From Coprenecus sp949297365 (GTDB taxonomy: Bacteria > Bacteroidota > Bacteroidia > Bacteroidales > UBA932): a stretch of 64,000 nucleotides of DNA. The stretch covers positions 620,001 through 684,000 of the forward strand of contig OZ006987.1 of assembly GCA_963931055.1 (NCBI GenBank), given 5' to 3'. Positions 17,239 to 26,043 of this stretch are shown here, in pieces; the stretch's first letter is position 1, and each line of letters begins with the position of its first letter. The notes under the pieces are model-generated. The model had not been told where the DNA came from and ran no database searches. It saw only the letters and a list, made by a program, of their open reading frames with translations. The translations under genes were made by a program, and so were the position numbers.

Positions 17239-18090
17239 TTAATGAAGTCCTATATTACACTTGTGATCCTCTTCCCTCTCTATGTCCCGGTACATGCCCT
17301 GACGTCTCATGGCCTCCTCGAAGTCCACGTCGTAAGCGTTGAACTCGGGGCCGTCCACGCAGGCAAACTTGGTCTTGCCCGCAATGGTCACGCGGCAGGC
17401 TCCGCACATGCCGGTACCGTCCACCATGAGGGTATTGAGACTGACAACTAGCGGCAGGTTATACTCCTTGGCCTTGAGGGTAGCGAACTTCATCATGATC
17501 ATAGGCCCTATGGACACGGCCTGGTCATATCTCTCCCCGCCTCCGAGCAGACGGTCCATGACTGCGGTAACGACACCCTTCTCCCCCGCAGAGCCGTCAT
17601 CCGTACAGATATACAGATGATCGCACACCGCTTTCATCTCATCCTCCATGATGATGAGGTCCTTGTTGCGCGCGCCTATGATTACGTCCACATAAGCGCC
17701 TGCATTGTGCAGGTACTTCGCCTGCGGATAGACCGGAGCCGTACCGAGACCGCCGGCTATGAACAGCCAGCGAGTGCCCGCAAGCTCCTGGGTTGTACTG
17801 TGTACAAACTCTGAGGGCTGGCCGAGAGGACCTACCACATCGGCGAATGACTCGCCTTCCTCATAATGGCATATCTTCTTGGTCGAGGCACCCACCTCCT
17901 GGGTAACGATGGTCACACTTCCTTTTTCCGTATCATAATCGCAGATAGTCAACGGTATCCGTTCACTTTTCTCCCCGGCCCTCACGATGAGGAACTGTCC
18001 GGGACGCGCGGAGTGCGCGATACGCGGCGCCTCCACTTCCATGAGGCAGATGGCCGGCGTCAGAAATTTCTTCCTTAGTATCTTATACAT
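17239..18090 (-). CDS. Ferredoxin-NADP reductase-like FAD/2Fe-2S protein (NfnA/SudB type)
   Basis: 283 residues. FAD-binding beta barrel (residues about 1-100, RIPLTICDYD, then VGPLGQPS), NAD-binding domain (FIAGGLGTAPVYPQAKYL, VIIGARNKD, YICTDDGSAGEKGVV) and a C-terminal [2Fe-2S] site (DGTGMCGACRVTI with a further Cys in FACVDGPEF). It resembles the electron-transfer subunit of dihydroorotate dehydrogenase, sulfide dehydrogenase and Nfn. It is followed 16 bases later by its GltD-like partner, so the two probably form one soluble complex moving electrons between NADH, NADPH and ferredoxin. Confidence 0.87.
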   Translation of the reverse strand: MYKILRKKFLTPAICLMEVEAPRIAHSARPGQFLIVRAGEKSERIPLTICDYDTEKGSVTIVTQEVGASTKKICHYEEGESFADVVGPLGQPSEFVHSTTQELAGTRWLFIAGGLGTAPVYPQAKYLHNAGAYVDVIIGARNKDLIIMEDEMKAVCDHLYICTDDGSAGEKGVVTAVMDRLLGGGERYDQAVSIGPMIMMKFATLKAKEYNLPLVVSLNTLMVDGTGMCGACRVTIAGKTKFACVDGPEFNAYDVDFEEAMRRQGMYRDIEREEDHKCNIGLH

Positions 18091-18148
18091 AACCGTATTA
18101 TTATTTCAGCCGCGAAGATAATACATTTTCCGTTGCGGTGCAGTTTTG

Positions 18149-18179
18149 TTTGTCTTATCCCGAATATTGATTACATTTG
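18149..18179 (+). promoter_or_regulatory. Promoter of sppA
   Basis: TTTG (18149-18152), 19 bases, TACATTTG (18172-18179). Exact match to the Bacteroidota pattern, 26 bases before the ATG. Confidence 0.8.
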
Positions 18180-18205
18180 TTCTATAATTAAATATCATCT
18201 TACTT

Positions 18206-19963
18206 ATGAAATTTCTGAGAAATCTTCTGGCGGCCTTCGTTGGCTCGCTCATCGCATTCGGATTCCTGATGCTCCTGACGTTTGGAATCATAGGCGGACT
18301 TGTCGGAGGCCTCATGTCATCCAGTGAACCCGTCACCGTTTATCCCAACTCAGTGCTTAAAATAGACCTGAGCTCCGCCATAGGAGAGCAGACTGTTTCA
18401 GAGCCGTTGGATTTCAGCACTATAGTTCCTTACTCAGGGAGCACGTCATCCCTGGGCATTCTGGACGCTGTCAAATCCATAGACCATGCAGCCCAGGATC
18501 CGGACATCAAGTTCATCTATCTGACCAACTGCGCATACTCCAGCGGCCTGGCCTACATGGAGGAACTGCGCGGAGCCCTGGAACGTTTCAGAGCCTCGGG
18601 CAAGCCCGTCATCGCCTACGGGCAGAATTTCTCCCTCGGCGGATACTATCTGGCATCCGTGGCGGACAAGATCTATTCCGATGAGTTCGCCAGCAACAAC
18701 ATCCTGGGAGTCTCGACCACCATATTCTTCCTCAAGGACATCCTCGACCGCTTCGGCGTGGAGATGCAGCTCATCCGTCACGGCAAATACAAATCAGCCG
18801 GCGAACAGTTTATCGCCGACAACATCAGCGAGGCCAACCGTGAGCAGAACCAGGCCATGGTGGACGCCCTGTGGCAGACCGTAAGGGACGGCATCTGCAA
18901 GTCCAGAGGCATCACGCCGGACGCACTGGACAGGATGGTCAACAATCTGGAGCTGAACACGGCAGAGCACATGCTCAACGCCGGCCTCATAGACGACATA
19001 TTCACGGTCAACGAGATGGAAGACCAGCTCAGAATGCTTTCCGGAGCAGAGAAGATCAAGGATGTCAAGATGATTACCCTGGACAAATACGCCAAGGCCC
19101 GCATCAAGCCGGACTTCAAGGTCAAGGACAAGATAGCCGTTATCTACGCTGACGGACAGATCAACACGGAGGGTGAGGGCATCACCGCCCAGAAATTCCA
19201 GCCCATCATCCGGGACATCCGTAGCGACAGCACCATCAAGGCAGTAGTCCTCAGGGTCAACTCTCCCGGAGGAGCCGTACAGCCCGCCGAGATCATCCGT
19301 ACCGAGCTGGAACTGCTCCGGCAGGACAAGCCGCTGATAGTATCCTACGGTACGATGGCGGCCTCGGGCGGATACTGGATCTCTGCCGAAGCCGACAAGA
19401 TATACTCCAACAACTCCACCCTTACCGGCAGCATCGGAGTATTCAGCATGATTCCGTCGTTTGAGAAGACTTTCAAGGACATCGCCCACGTCAACCCCGT
19501 GACCGTCCGCTCGCACAGGCACGCCGATATGTACTCTCCCGCCCGTTCGCTGGACAGCCGTGAGACCGAGGCCACACAGGAACAGATAGAGATGATCTAC
19601 GACAAGTTCATCACCATCGTATCCGACGGACGCGGTATCTCCAAGGAGAGAGTGGACGAGATAGCACAGGGCCGCGTATGGTGCGGCAATGAGGCTCTCG
19701 GCATCAATCTGGCCGACGAGATCGGCGGTCTTACCGACGCTCTGGACTATGCGGCGACGTCCGCCGGACTGGACAGCTACCGTGTAATATCCTATCCGAC
19801 AGTACAGACCAGCCTGGACAAACTGATGGAGAACATCGGCACTACATCCGAGACCGTCGAGGCCCTGTCCGACCCCGAGACGCTCATAGAGAACATCTAC
19901 GAGTCCATCAAGGCCGAGGCCGGCATCTACGCCCTCCTCCCCTACGTCTACCTTTTCGAATAA
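18206..19963 (+). CDS. sppA: Signal peptide peptidase SppA, long (67K) type
   Basis: 585 residues. An N-terminal membrane helix (residues about 5-35) anchors two tandem ClpP-fold S49 domains. Lys196 in HGKYKSAGE and Ser387 in MAASGGYWIS are the Ser/Lys dyad supplied by the two halves, as in E. coli SppA. GSIGVFSMIPSFEKTFKDIA follows the serine. The enzyme cleaves leftover signal peptides within the inner membrane. It is a single gene convergent with tilS, with only 10 bases between the stops. Confidence 0.95.
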   Translation: MKFLRNLLAAFVGSLIAFGFLMLLTFGIIGGLVGGLMSSSEPVTVYPNSVLKIDLSSAIGEQTVSEPLDFSTIVPYSGSTSSLGILDAVKSIDHAAQDPDIKFIYLTNCAYSSGLAYMEELRGALERFRASGKPVIAYGQNFSLGGYYLASVADKIYSDEFASNNILGVSTTIFFLKDILDRFGVEMQLIRHGKYKSAGEQFIADNISEANREQNQAMVDALWQTVRDGICKSRGITPDALDRMVNNLELNTAEHMLNAGLIDDIFTVNEMEDQLRMLSGAEKIKDVKMITLDKYAKARIKPDFKVKDKIAVIYADGQINTEGEGITAQKFQPIIRDIRSDSTIKAVVLRVNSPGGAVQPAEIIRTELELLRQDKPLIVSYGTMAASGGYWISAEADKIYSNNSTLTGSIGVFSMIPSFEKTFKDIAHVNPVTVRSHRHADMYSPARSLDSRETEATQEQIEMIYDKFITIVSDGRGISKERVDEIAQGRVWCGNEALGINLADEIGGLTDALDYAATSAGLDSYRVISYPTVQTSLDKLMENIGTTSETVEALSDPETLIENIYESIKAEAGIYALLPYVYLFE

Positions 19964-19973
19964 ACAGGGATTG

Positions 19974-21323
19974 CTAACGGATGATAAAGGCTCCGGCGAC
20001 TGCGGTTGTCGGGGCCTTTATCCTGTAGCGGTCATCGATGCGGAGGCCGGGCAGACAGACGATGTGTCCGGCGGCGTCGAGTATCACCGGCTGGGAAAGC
20101 TTGCGGACGCGGTCCAACTTCAGGTCGGTGAAGAAATCGCTGAGTTTCTTGGAGCCCTGCCTCATACCGAACGGTCTGAAGCGGTCAGCCGGCTTCCATC
20201 CCCGGCAGAGCAGGGGCATCAGCAGACGGTCGGCCGCAAAGTACAGCGAGTTGCCGTCCGAGACCGGATTGAAGTCCGCCGGCTTGGGGAAGAAGTCTAT
20301 CCGGAACCGTGTACCCTTAAAGTTGTACACACCCGGTCCCTCTATGAGAAACTCAGTGTCCTCTTCCTCCTGCAGCGGATATACTTTCAGGCTGTCCTTG
20401 GCCAGTACCAGCTCGTGGCTTCCGGAGCGGAACAGTTTTCCGGGCTGTCCCGTGCGCAGACAACGCTCGATGTCAGACACCTGAGTGCTGTTGAACCCGT
20501 AGTCGCGGAGAATCATATACAGCCAGTAGCCGTAATGACGGTTGGCGGTAAGGCCTGCCGCATCTATCAGCAGCACATCTCCGTCCCTGCGGCAAACGCG
20601 GTCAGAAACATCCTTCTGCAAGTCATCCATAATCTCCGAAGCCTGACGGAAATACTCCGAATCACGGCGGACCGTATCCAGGAACGAGGGATTGATCTTG
20701 CGGAATTCCGGAAAAATGATATTGCGCACCCGGTTGCGGGCGTAGTGCGACTCAAAATTGGTGCGGTCATCCCTGTAGGATATGCCGTTGCGCTCCACAT
20801 ACTCCCCTATCTGCGCCCTGGACACACCCAGAAGCGGCCTGATGATGTGGCCGTTGCGCACGGGTATACCGGAAAGTCCCTTCAGGCCGGTGCCTCTGGC
20901 GATATTGAGGAATATCGTCTCGATACTGTCGTCCAGATTGTGAGCGATGGACAGCAGGTCAAAGCCTTCCGCTCTCATCAGTTCGGAAAAGAAGCCGTAA
21001 CGCAGGTTCCGGGCGGCCATCTGTGTGGAAAGCGAGTGCTCGGCCGCATAGGCCTTGGTATCGAATATCCTGGTATATACCTTGATACCGTTGCGCTCGC
21101 CCCAGGACAGAACAGAGGCCATATCCCCGTCGCTCTCCTCTCCGCGCAGGGAAAAATTGACGTGGGCCAGTGCAAAATCAGGCCTGAGAGCGCAGCGGAG
21201 AAAGAGTTCCGCCATACACATGGAGTCAATGCCTCCGCTCACACCGAGCAGATAGCGGTGCCCCTTCAGCGTACCGCCCGACAGGGACTCCAGGGCAGAG
21301 GCAAATTCCCGCTCAATCGTCAT
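19974..21323 (-). CDS. tilS: tRNA(Ile)-lysidine synthase
   Basis: 449 residues. The PP-loop SGGIDS (residues 29-34) binds ATP; AHNLDDSIETIFLNIARG and GLKGLSGIP follow, as in TilS. The C-terminal substrate-binding domains are present (RGWKPADRFRPFGM, KKLSDFFTDLK). TilS converts C34 of the CAU-anticodon tRNA-Ile to lysidine so that it reads AUA. It is the last gene of a minus-strand operon with proS, a hypothetical gene and a DUF3078 gene, starting 3 bases after the latter's stop. Confidence 0.95.
   Translation of the reverse strand: MTIEREFASALESLSGGTLKGHRYLLGVSGGIDSMCMAELFLRCALRPDFALAHVNFSLRGEESDGDMASVLSWGERNGIKVYTRIFDTKAYAAEHSLSTQMAARNLRYGFFSELMRAEGFDLLSIAHNLDDSIETIFLNIARGTGLKGLSGIPVRNGHIIRPLLGVSRAQIGEYVERNGISYRDDRTNFESHYARNRVRNIIFPEFRKINPSFLDTVRRDSEYFRQASEIMDDLQKDVSDRVCRRDGDVLLIDAAGLTANRHYGYWLYMILRDYGFNSTQVSDIERCLRTGQPGKLFRSGSHELVLAKDSLKVYPLQEEEDTEFLIEGPGVYNFKGTRFRIDFFPKPADFNPVSDGNSLYFAADRLLMPLLCRGWKPADRFRPFGMRQGSKKLSDFFTDLKLDRVRKLSQPVILDAAGHIVCLPGLRIDDRYRIKAPTTAVAGAFIIR
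19983..20022 (+). terminator. Possible sppA terminator inside the 3' end of tilS
   Basis: GATAAAGGC...CCGGCGAC can pair with GTTGTCGG...GCCTTTATC in an 18-pair stem with wobbles around a 4-base loop. The T run after it is poor, so this is only a candidate. Confidence 0.35.
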
Positions 21324-21325
21324 GT

Positions 21326-22399
21326 CTACTCAGGCTTTACATACTGGCCGAATGTCCAGGTCAGACCCAGGCTGACAATCTCCTTGAACTGCACCCTGGG
21401 AGCCAGATTGCCCTCTGCATCGGCTATCCTGATGTTCTCGTCCCAGATAAGGTTGGTTCTCAGAGTCAGCGTAAGTATCTTGGTAAGGGCCAAAGACGCA
21501 TCCACATCCCAGTAAACCTGGATATTGTCAGGATTCTCCAGATAGTTGGAGAAAAGGGTCAGTGCAGACGATATCTTGAATATCTTATATGCATAGTTGA
21601 TGTCCATCTTGAACTGGGCACCGAACTCAGCCCTTACAGGCTGGTCTATCGCATTGCCGTATGTCTCGCGGAGGCTTTCCTCAGTCACCACCACCAGATT
21701 GCCCGTAGCGGGCGACAGGTTGAGCGACAGGAAATTGAACGGCTTGTAATTGATACCGAGACCGAGCGACACATAGCCGGGCGCCATAAACTTTGACTGA
21801 AGCGTCCTTGTGGCAGGATCCGTAGAAGTATCGAATGCGTAAGTCGGAGTCATCTGCGTCCTGAAGTTGAACAAAGCCGAGAAATACAGCTTGTCCACCA
21901 ACTGCCAGCCCCACTTGCTGTCCAATTGGATACGGTCATCGCTCTTGTCAAACTGCTGATTGAGAGGAGTATTCTTGTCAAACGACTGTATGAATCCGTA
22001 GGACAGTTTCAGTCTGTTCTCCCATATCATATTGTCCTTGGCATAGTTGGCGTTCGCATCTATGAGGGCGTTCAGGGAGATATTGGCCGATCCTCCCTCA
22101 GCCCAGTTGGTCAGGGATGTCTGGGAGAATCCTATCTGGGTCAGGATACCGTTGGTCCAGTATTTGGGCGGCTCTTTCTTCTCTGTCGTATCCACCGCAG
22201 CCTCGTCTATCGAGGACACTACGTCCAGACACACCTTCTGGGCATCATCCAGTGCGGACGGATCTATCTCGACTTCCTTGATTTCCTTATAAGTGATATC
22301 GTTGTCACTGTTCTTCTTTCTGTCAGAGGCCTGTGCCACTGTCGCACCGGCGGTCAGCAGCGAGAGCAGGCCGATACAGATAACCGCTTTTCTATTCAT
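21326..22399 (-). CDS. DUF3078 outer-membrane protein
   Basis: 357 residues with a signal peptide (ending about residue 24, VAQA). After a charged linker (about 30-75) the sequence alternates in beta-strand fashion, with many Trp/Tyr/Asn and strands such as WENRLKLSYGF, SKWGWQLVDKLYFSALFNFR and ending in a Phe-Gly rich strand, typical of a small outer-membrane beta barrel. It matches the DUF3078 family of Bacteroidota, of unknown function. It overlaps the upstream hypothetical gene by 8 bases. Confidence 0.85.
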   Translation of the reverse strand: MNRKAVICIGLLSLLTAGATVAQASDRKKNSDNDITYKEIKEVEIDPSALDDAQKVCLDVVSSIDEAAVDTTEKKEPPKYWTNGILTQIGFSQTSLTNWAEGGSANISLNALIDANANYAKDNMIWENRLKLSYGFIQSFDKNTPLNQQFDKSDDRIQLDSKWGWQLVDKLYFSALFNFRTQMTPTYAFDTSTDPATRTLQSKFMAPGYVSLGLGINYKPFNFLSLNLSPATGNLVVVTEESLRETYGNAIDQPVRAEFGAQFKMDINYAYKIFKISSALTLFSNYLENPDNIQVYWDVDASLALTKILTLTLRTNLIWDENIRIADAEGNLAPRVQFKEIVSLGLTWTFGQYVKPE

Positions 22400-23105
22400 G
22401 ATTTTCAGAGTTTAATACGTCGTCGGAATTATATTTGTAACCCAGGCGTTTGCCTGTCTTCATCCTGGAGGACTCTATCTTGACATTCATCTCTCCCACA
22501 GTCGCCTCCTTCACCATATCATAAGGAGGAACCAGCAGGTCAAATGAAAGAGTATACAGAATCGCAGACTCCACGAAAGCCACCAGGTCGTCCCTGGTCA
22601 GAGTGCTCTTGCCGAACTGATCGGTAATCTGACGCTTCTGCCGCTTGCCTTCCACGAAAAATGCCTTGTCCTTGTTGATGAACATCCTGGCCACCAGATA
22701 GCCCAGATCGTCATTGCGGTTGTACTTCATGGAATCGTACAGGAAGTTATAGACATTGATCACACCGCAGTAGGTATTGTACGGGTTGTTCTTCGCATAT
22801 GGATTCTTCCATACCGGATGATCCCTGTCAAATTCAAACACATCGGTATGCAGGCTGAATATCAGCACATCGTCCGCAAACTTCAGCTCAGCCTCGAACT
22901 TGCCTCTGTCCCGGTATTCCAGACGCACCCGCCTGGCACCGTGATTCTCCAGCATATCGTTCAAGTCATTGCTCATCTCGCTCAGGACATCCTTGAGCAC
23001 ACCGAAGACCTCCAGGCACTGGTCAAATATCTGTGACTTGATTACAGACTTGACATTCAGCAGATTGATTATCTTGGCCCGGGGGCTTGAGTCATCACTG
23101 TTCAT
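22392..23105 (-). CDS. Conserved hypothetical protein
   Basis: 237 residues, no signal peptide or membrane helix. It is rich in charged residues, with a helical N-terminus (about 10-55, IFDQCLEVFGVLKDVLSEM) and a mixed alpha/beta middle containing VRLEYRDRGKFEAELKFADD and VINVYNFLYDSM. I recognise it only as a cytoplasmic protein conserved among Bacteroidota near DUF3078 genes; function unknown. It overlaps the DUF3078 gene by 8 bases and follows proS by 15, so it is probably translated from the proS transcript. Confidence 0.75.
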   Translation of the reverse strand: MNSDDSSPRAKIINLLNVKSVIKSQIFDQCLEVFGVLKDVLSEMSNDLNDMLENHGARRVRLEYRDRGKFEAELKFADDVLIFSLHTDVFEFDRDHPVWKNPYAKNNPYNTYCGVINVYNFLYDSMKYNRNDDLGYLVARMFINKDKAFFVEGKRQKRQITDQFGKSTLTRDDLVAFVESAILYTLSFDLLVPPYDMVKEATVGEMNVKIESSRMKTGKRLGYKYNSDDVLNSENHE

Positions 23106-23120
23106 TATCTGTCGGATATT

Positions 23121-24599
23121 TTAATATGATCTTGCAAAAATCACCCTTCTTTGTGAAGGCCTGCCGGAGTAAACGCACTTGCCCGGCTCCTCGCAGACAT
23201 AGCTGTCAATAGGGATGCAACGGATAGTGGCCTTGGTCTCCTCCTGAATCTTCATCTCCGTCTCGGTCGTACCGTCCCAGTGACAGAGCAGGAAACCTCC
23301 CTCCTCGATACGCTCCTTGAACTCATCCCATGTATCCACCTTGACTGTCTTGGAATCCCTGAAGGCCAATGCCTTGTTGTAGATATTGGCCTGTATCTCA
23401 TCCAGAAGTCCCTTGATATGACCGGCCAGTCCCTCGCGGGAAGCAGCCGACTTCTCCAGCGTATCCCTGCGGCAGATCTCAACCTCCCCCCTTTCCAGAT
23501 CACGCGGACCTATCACTACCCTGACAGGCACGCCCTTGAGCTCCCACTCGGCGAACTTGAAGCCTGAGCGGACATTGTCCCTGTCGTCTATCTTGGTGGA
23601 TATACCGGCCTTTTCCAGTTCGGAAGCGATATCCTTCATATAAGCCACCATGCGGTCCAGCTCCTCCTGACCTTTATATATAGGTACGAACACCACCTGT
23701 ATCGGGGCGATGGCCGGAGGCAGTACGAGGCCGTTGTTGTCTCCATGGGCCATGATGAGCGCACCCATAAGACGGGTGGACACACCCCATGAGGTAGCCC
23801 ATACATAATCGAGCTTGCCGTCCTTGTCGGCGAACTTAACGTCAAAAGCCTTCGCGAAATTCTGTCCGAGGAAATGAGACGTACCGGCCTGCAGGGCCTT
23901 ACCGTCCTGCATCATGGCCTCGATGCAGAGAGTATCGAGGGCCCCGGCGAAACGCTCGTGCTCCGACTTGTGGCCGACCACTACCGGCAGGGCCATGTGG
24001 GTACGGGCGAAGTCGGCATAGACCTGCACCATCCTCTGAGCCTCCTCCATCGCTTCCTTAGCCGTAGCGTGGGCCGTGTGTCCCTCCTGCCACAGGAATT
24101 CGGCAGTACGGAGGAAAAGGCGGGTTCTCATCTCCCAGCGCACCACATTGGCCCACTGATTGATCAGTATGGGCAGATCCCTGTATGACTTTATCCAGTT
24201 CTTGTAACTGTTCCATATGATGGTCTCGGAGGTGGGTCTCACTATCAGCTCCTCCTCCAGTCTGGCATCCGGATCCACCACCACTCCCGGACCGTCGGGA
24301 TTGGCCTTGAGCCTGTGATGGGTCACCACAGCGCATTCTTTTGCAAATCCCTCCACATGCTCCGCCTCGCGGCTGAGAAAGGACTTAGGTATGAACAACG
24401 GGAAATATGCGTTCTGATGTCCTGTAGCCTTGAACATCCTGTCAAGCTGTCCCTGTATCTTCTCCCAGATAGCATAGCCGTAAGGCTTGATGACCATACA
24501 TCCCCTCACTGCGGAATTCTCCGCCAGATCAGCCTTTACCACAAGATTGTTATACCATTGGGAGTAATTCTCCTCCTTGCTTGTAACTTCTTTTGCCAT
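23121..24599 (-). CDS. proS: Prolyl-tRNA synthetase, archaeal/eukaryotic type
   Basis: 492 residues. Class II synthetase motifs are visible: WEMRTRLFLRTAEFLWQEGHTAH (motif 2 region, with the GHTAHAT stretch), GTSHFLGQNFAKAFDVKF, and TSWGVSTRLMGALIMAHGD (motif 3). An anticodon-binding domain (about 290-400) and the C-terminal domain of the short ProS type follow. The bacterial editing INS domain is absent, as expected for this type, which is common in Bacteroidota. It charges the two tRNA-Pro genes at 9.8-10.0 kb among others. First gene of the proS-hypothetical-DUF3078-tilS operon. Confidence 0.95.
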   Translation of the reverse strand: MAKEVTSKEENYSQWYNNLVVKADLAENSAVRGCMVIKPYGYAIWEKIQGQLDRMFKATGHQNAYFPLFIPKSFLSREAEHVEGFAKECAVVTHHRLKANPDGPGVVVDPDARLEEELIVRPTSETIIWNSYKNWIKSYRDLPILINQWANVVRWEMRTRLFLRTAEFLWQEGHTAHATAKEAMEEAQRMVQVYADFARTHMALPVVVGHKSEHERFAGALDTLCIEAMMQDGKALQAGTSHFLGQNFAKAFDVKFADKDGKLDYVWATSWGVSTRLMGALIMAHGDNNGLVLPPAIAPIQVVFVPIYKGQEELDRMVAYMKDIASELEKAGISTKIDDRDNVRSGFKFAEWELKGVPVRVVIGPRDLERGEVEICRRDTLEKSAASREGLAGHIKGLLDEIQANIYNKALAFRDSKTVKVDTWDEFKERIEEGGFLLCHWDGTTETEMKIQEETKATIRCIPIDSYVCEEPGKCVYSGRPSQRRVIFARSY

Positions 24600-24641
24600 T
24601 AATGTATTGTTTAAATGGAATGATTTTTGTTAATTTGTATG

Positions 24642-24649
24642 CAAAAGTA
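24642..24649 (-). promoter_or_regulatory. -7 box of the proS operon
   Basis: TACTTTTG on the minus strand, 42 bases before the proS ATG. No matching TTTG was seen 19-21 bases upstream. Confidence 0.5.
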
Positions 24650-24678
24650 GCAATTATTGACAAAACAAGGAGGTAGGT

Positions 24679-26025
24679 ATGAAAAAAAGTTTGATTTTCC
24701 TTTCCATATGCTCCGCAGCGCTGCTGTCCTCCTGCGGAACATCATCCTATTATGCCTCTTCCGCTTTCGAAGACGGCATATATTACAGACCTGACAAGGA
24801 GTCCCGTCAGCAGCTGGCCGAGGACCGTCAGGAGATGCAGGACCTCATCGAGAAGACCAGACAGGAAGCAGCCCGCTTCTCGGACACCATAATGCTCGCA
24901 GGCATAAACGGCACAAACAGCATAACCTCAGCGGCCGCGGCCACGGCCGTCCCGCTCAACATCAACGTGGACAACTGGTACGAATACAATCTGCTCGGTT
25001 ACGACACCTACTGCTCGTACTGGGACTGGCGTTACTGGGACATGTTCGGCCCCTGGGGCAGATACTCAAGCTGGGCTGACTGGTACAACTGGTACTCGCC
25101 CTGGTTCCCCGGCATATACGATCCTTGGTATCCCAGTTACGGCTGGACATGGAGTTTCGCCTGGAACAGCTGGGGATGGTACGGCCCGTGGTGGGGCGGC
25201 TACTGGGGCGGATGGTATGACCCCTGGTACGGTCCGTGGGGATACCCCGTGGCATATCAGCCAGCCATACACTATGACAGGCGGTACACCGGCACAAGCC
25301 TGAGGACAGGGGCCGGTCTCTCCGGAAGCAGGCTCACTGCATCAGGCAACACTGTCCGTCAGACCGGAACTGCCGTGCGGAACGCCAACACTGTACGTAA
25401 CGCAGGTACTGTACACCAGGCGGTTACTTCAGACAGGACGGTCGCTTCCACTGTAAGGCCTACTGTATCGGTCGTCAGGGGCAACACAGCCACCGCACAG
25501 AAAGTCACTTCGCTTAAGACCACTGCCACAAGAGTATCCAATACGGGAACTGCCGTATCCGTAAACAGCGGCAGGACAACTGCCGTCGGGAATTTCAAGC
25601 CTGTAGGCCACATCAGTTCCGGAAACAGATATGTACAGGCAGGAAGAACCGCTGTTAGGGCCGAATCGCTCAACAGGACTGCCGGTCAGTCATACAGGGC
25701 AACAAACTCCTCTTACAGAAGAGCCGCCACCTCTACGGCCACATCTTTCAGGAATCCGTTTGAGATGCGCCGTGGCACCGCGACCGTAAGCGGCAGCCTC
25801 AACGGCACGGGATTCAACAGGACAGCCACATCAACTGTAAGGTCCAACGGCTACAGCCGGACCGACAACACTGTATTCAACAGGAACACATCCTCGTCCA
25901 GGACATTCAACAACAGTTCCGCAACCAGAAGCGTATCCCGTTCCTCTTTCAGTACAGGCGGAAGCAGGTCGTTCACCGGAGGCTCACGCAGCAGCGGCGG
26001 CAGTGTCAGGAGCGTAAGGAGATAA
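24679..26025 (+). CDS. Lipoprotein with Trp/Tyr/Gly-rich segment and Ser/Thr/Arg-rich tail
   Basis: 448 residues. Signal peptide with lipobox LLSSC (Cys at about 19). A helical charged stretch (about 35-75) is followed at about 95-195 by a striking region built from Trp, Tyr, Gly, Pro and Asp (for example YWDWRYWDMFGPWG and WWGGYWGGWYDPWYGPWG), with more than 20 Trp. Residues about 200-448 are low complexity, rich in Thr, Ser, Arg and Asn with repeated TGTAV/TVR/NT motifs. Not matched to a characterised family; a cell-surface or matrix role is only a guess. A strong Shine-Dalgarno (AAGGAGGT, 24667-24674) precedes it, unusual here. The porin gene follows 18 bases later. Confidence 0.75.
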   Translation: MKKSLIFLSICSAALLSSCGTSSYYASSAFEDGIYYRPDKESRQQLAEDRQEMQDLIEKTRQEAARFSDTIMLAGINGTNSITSAAAATAVPLNINVDNWYEYNLLGYDTYCSYWDWRYWDMFGPWGRYSSWADWYNWYSPWFPGIYDPWYPSYGWTWSFAWNSWGWYGPWWGGYWGGWYDPWYGPWGYPVAYQPAIHYDRRYTGTSLRTGAGLSGSRLTASGNTVRQTGTAVRNANTVRNAGTVHQAVTSDRTVASTVRPTVSVVRGNTATAQKVTSLKTTATRVSNTGTAVSVNSGRTTAVGNFKPVGHISSGNRYVQAGRTAVRAESLNRTAGQSYRATNSSYRRAATSTATSFRNPFEMRRGTATVSGSLNGTGFNRTATSTVRSNGYSRTDNTVFNRNTSSSRTFNNSSATRSVSRSSFSTGGSRSFTGGSRSSGGSVRSVRR

Positions 26026-26043
26026 CTTTAGACCATCAGGACA

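Noticed and set aside
16011..17342. A long plus-strand frame
   Set aside because: Antisense to the GltD-like oxidoreductase gene, which has clear motifs.
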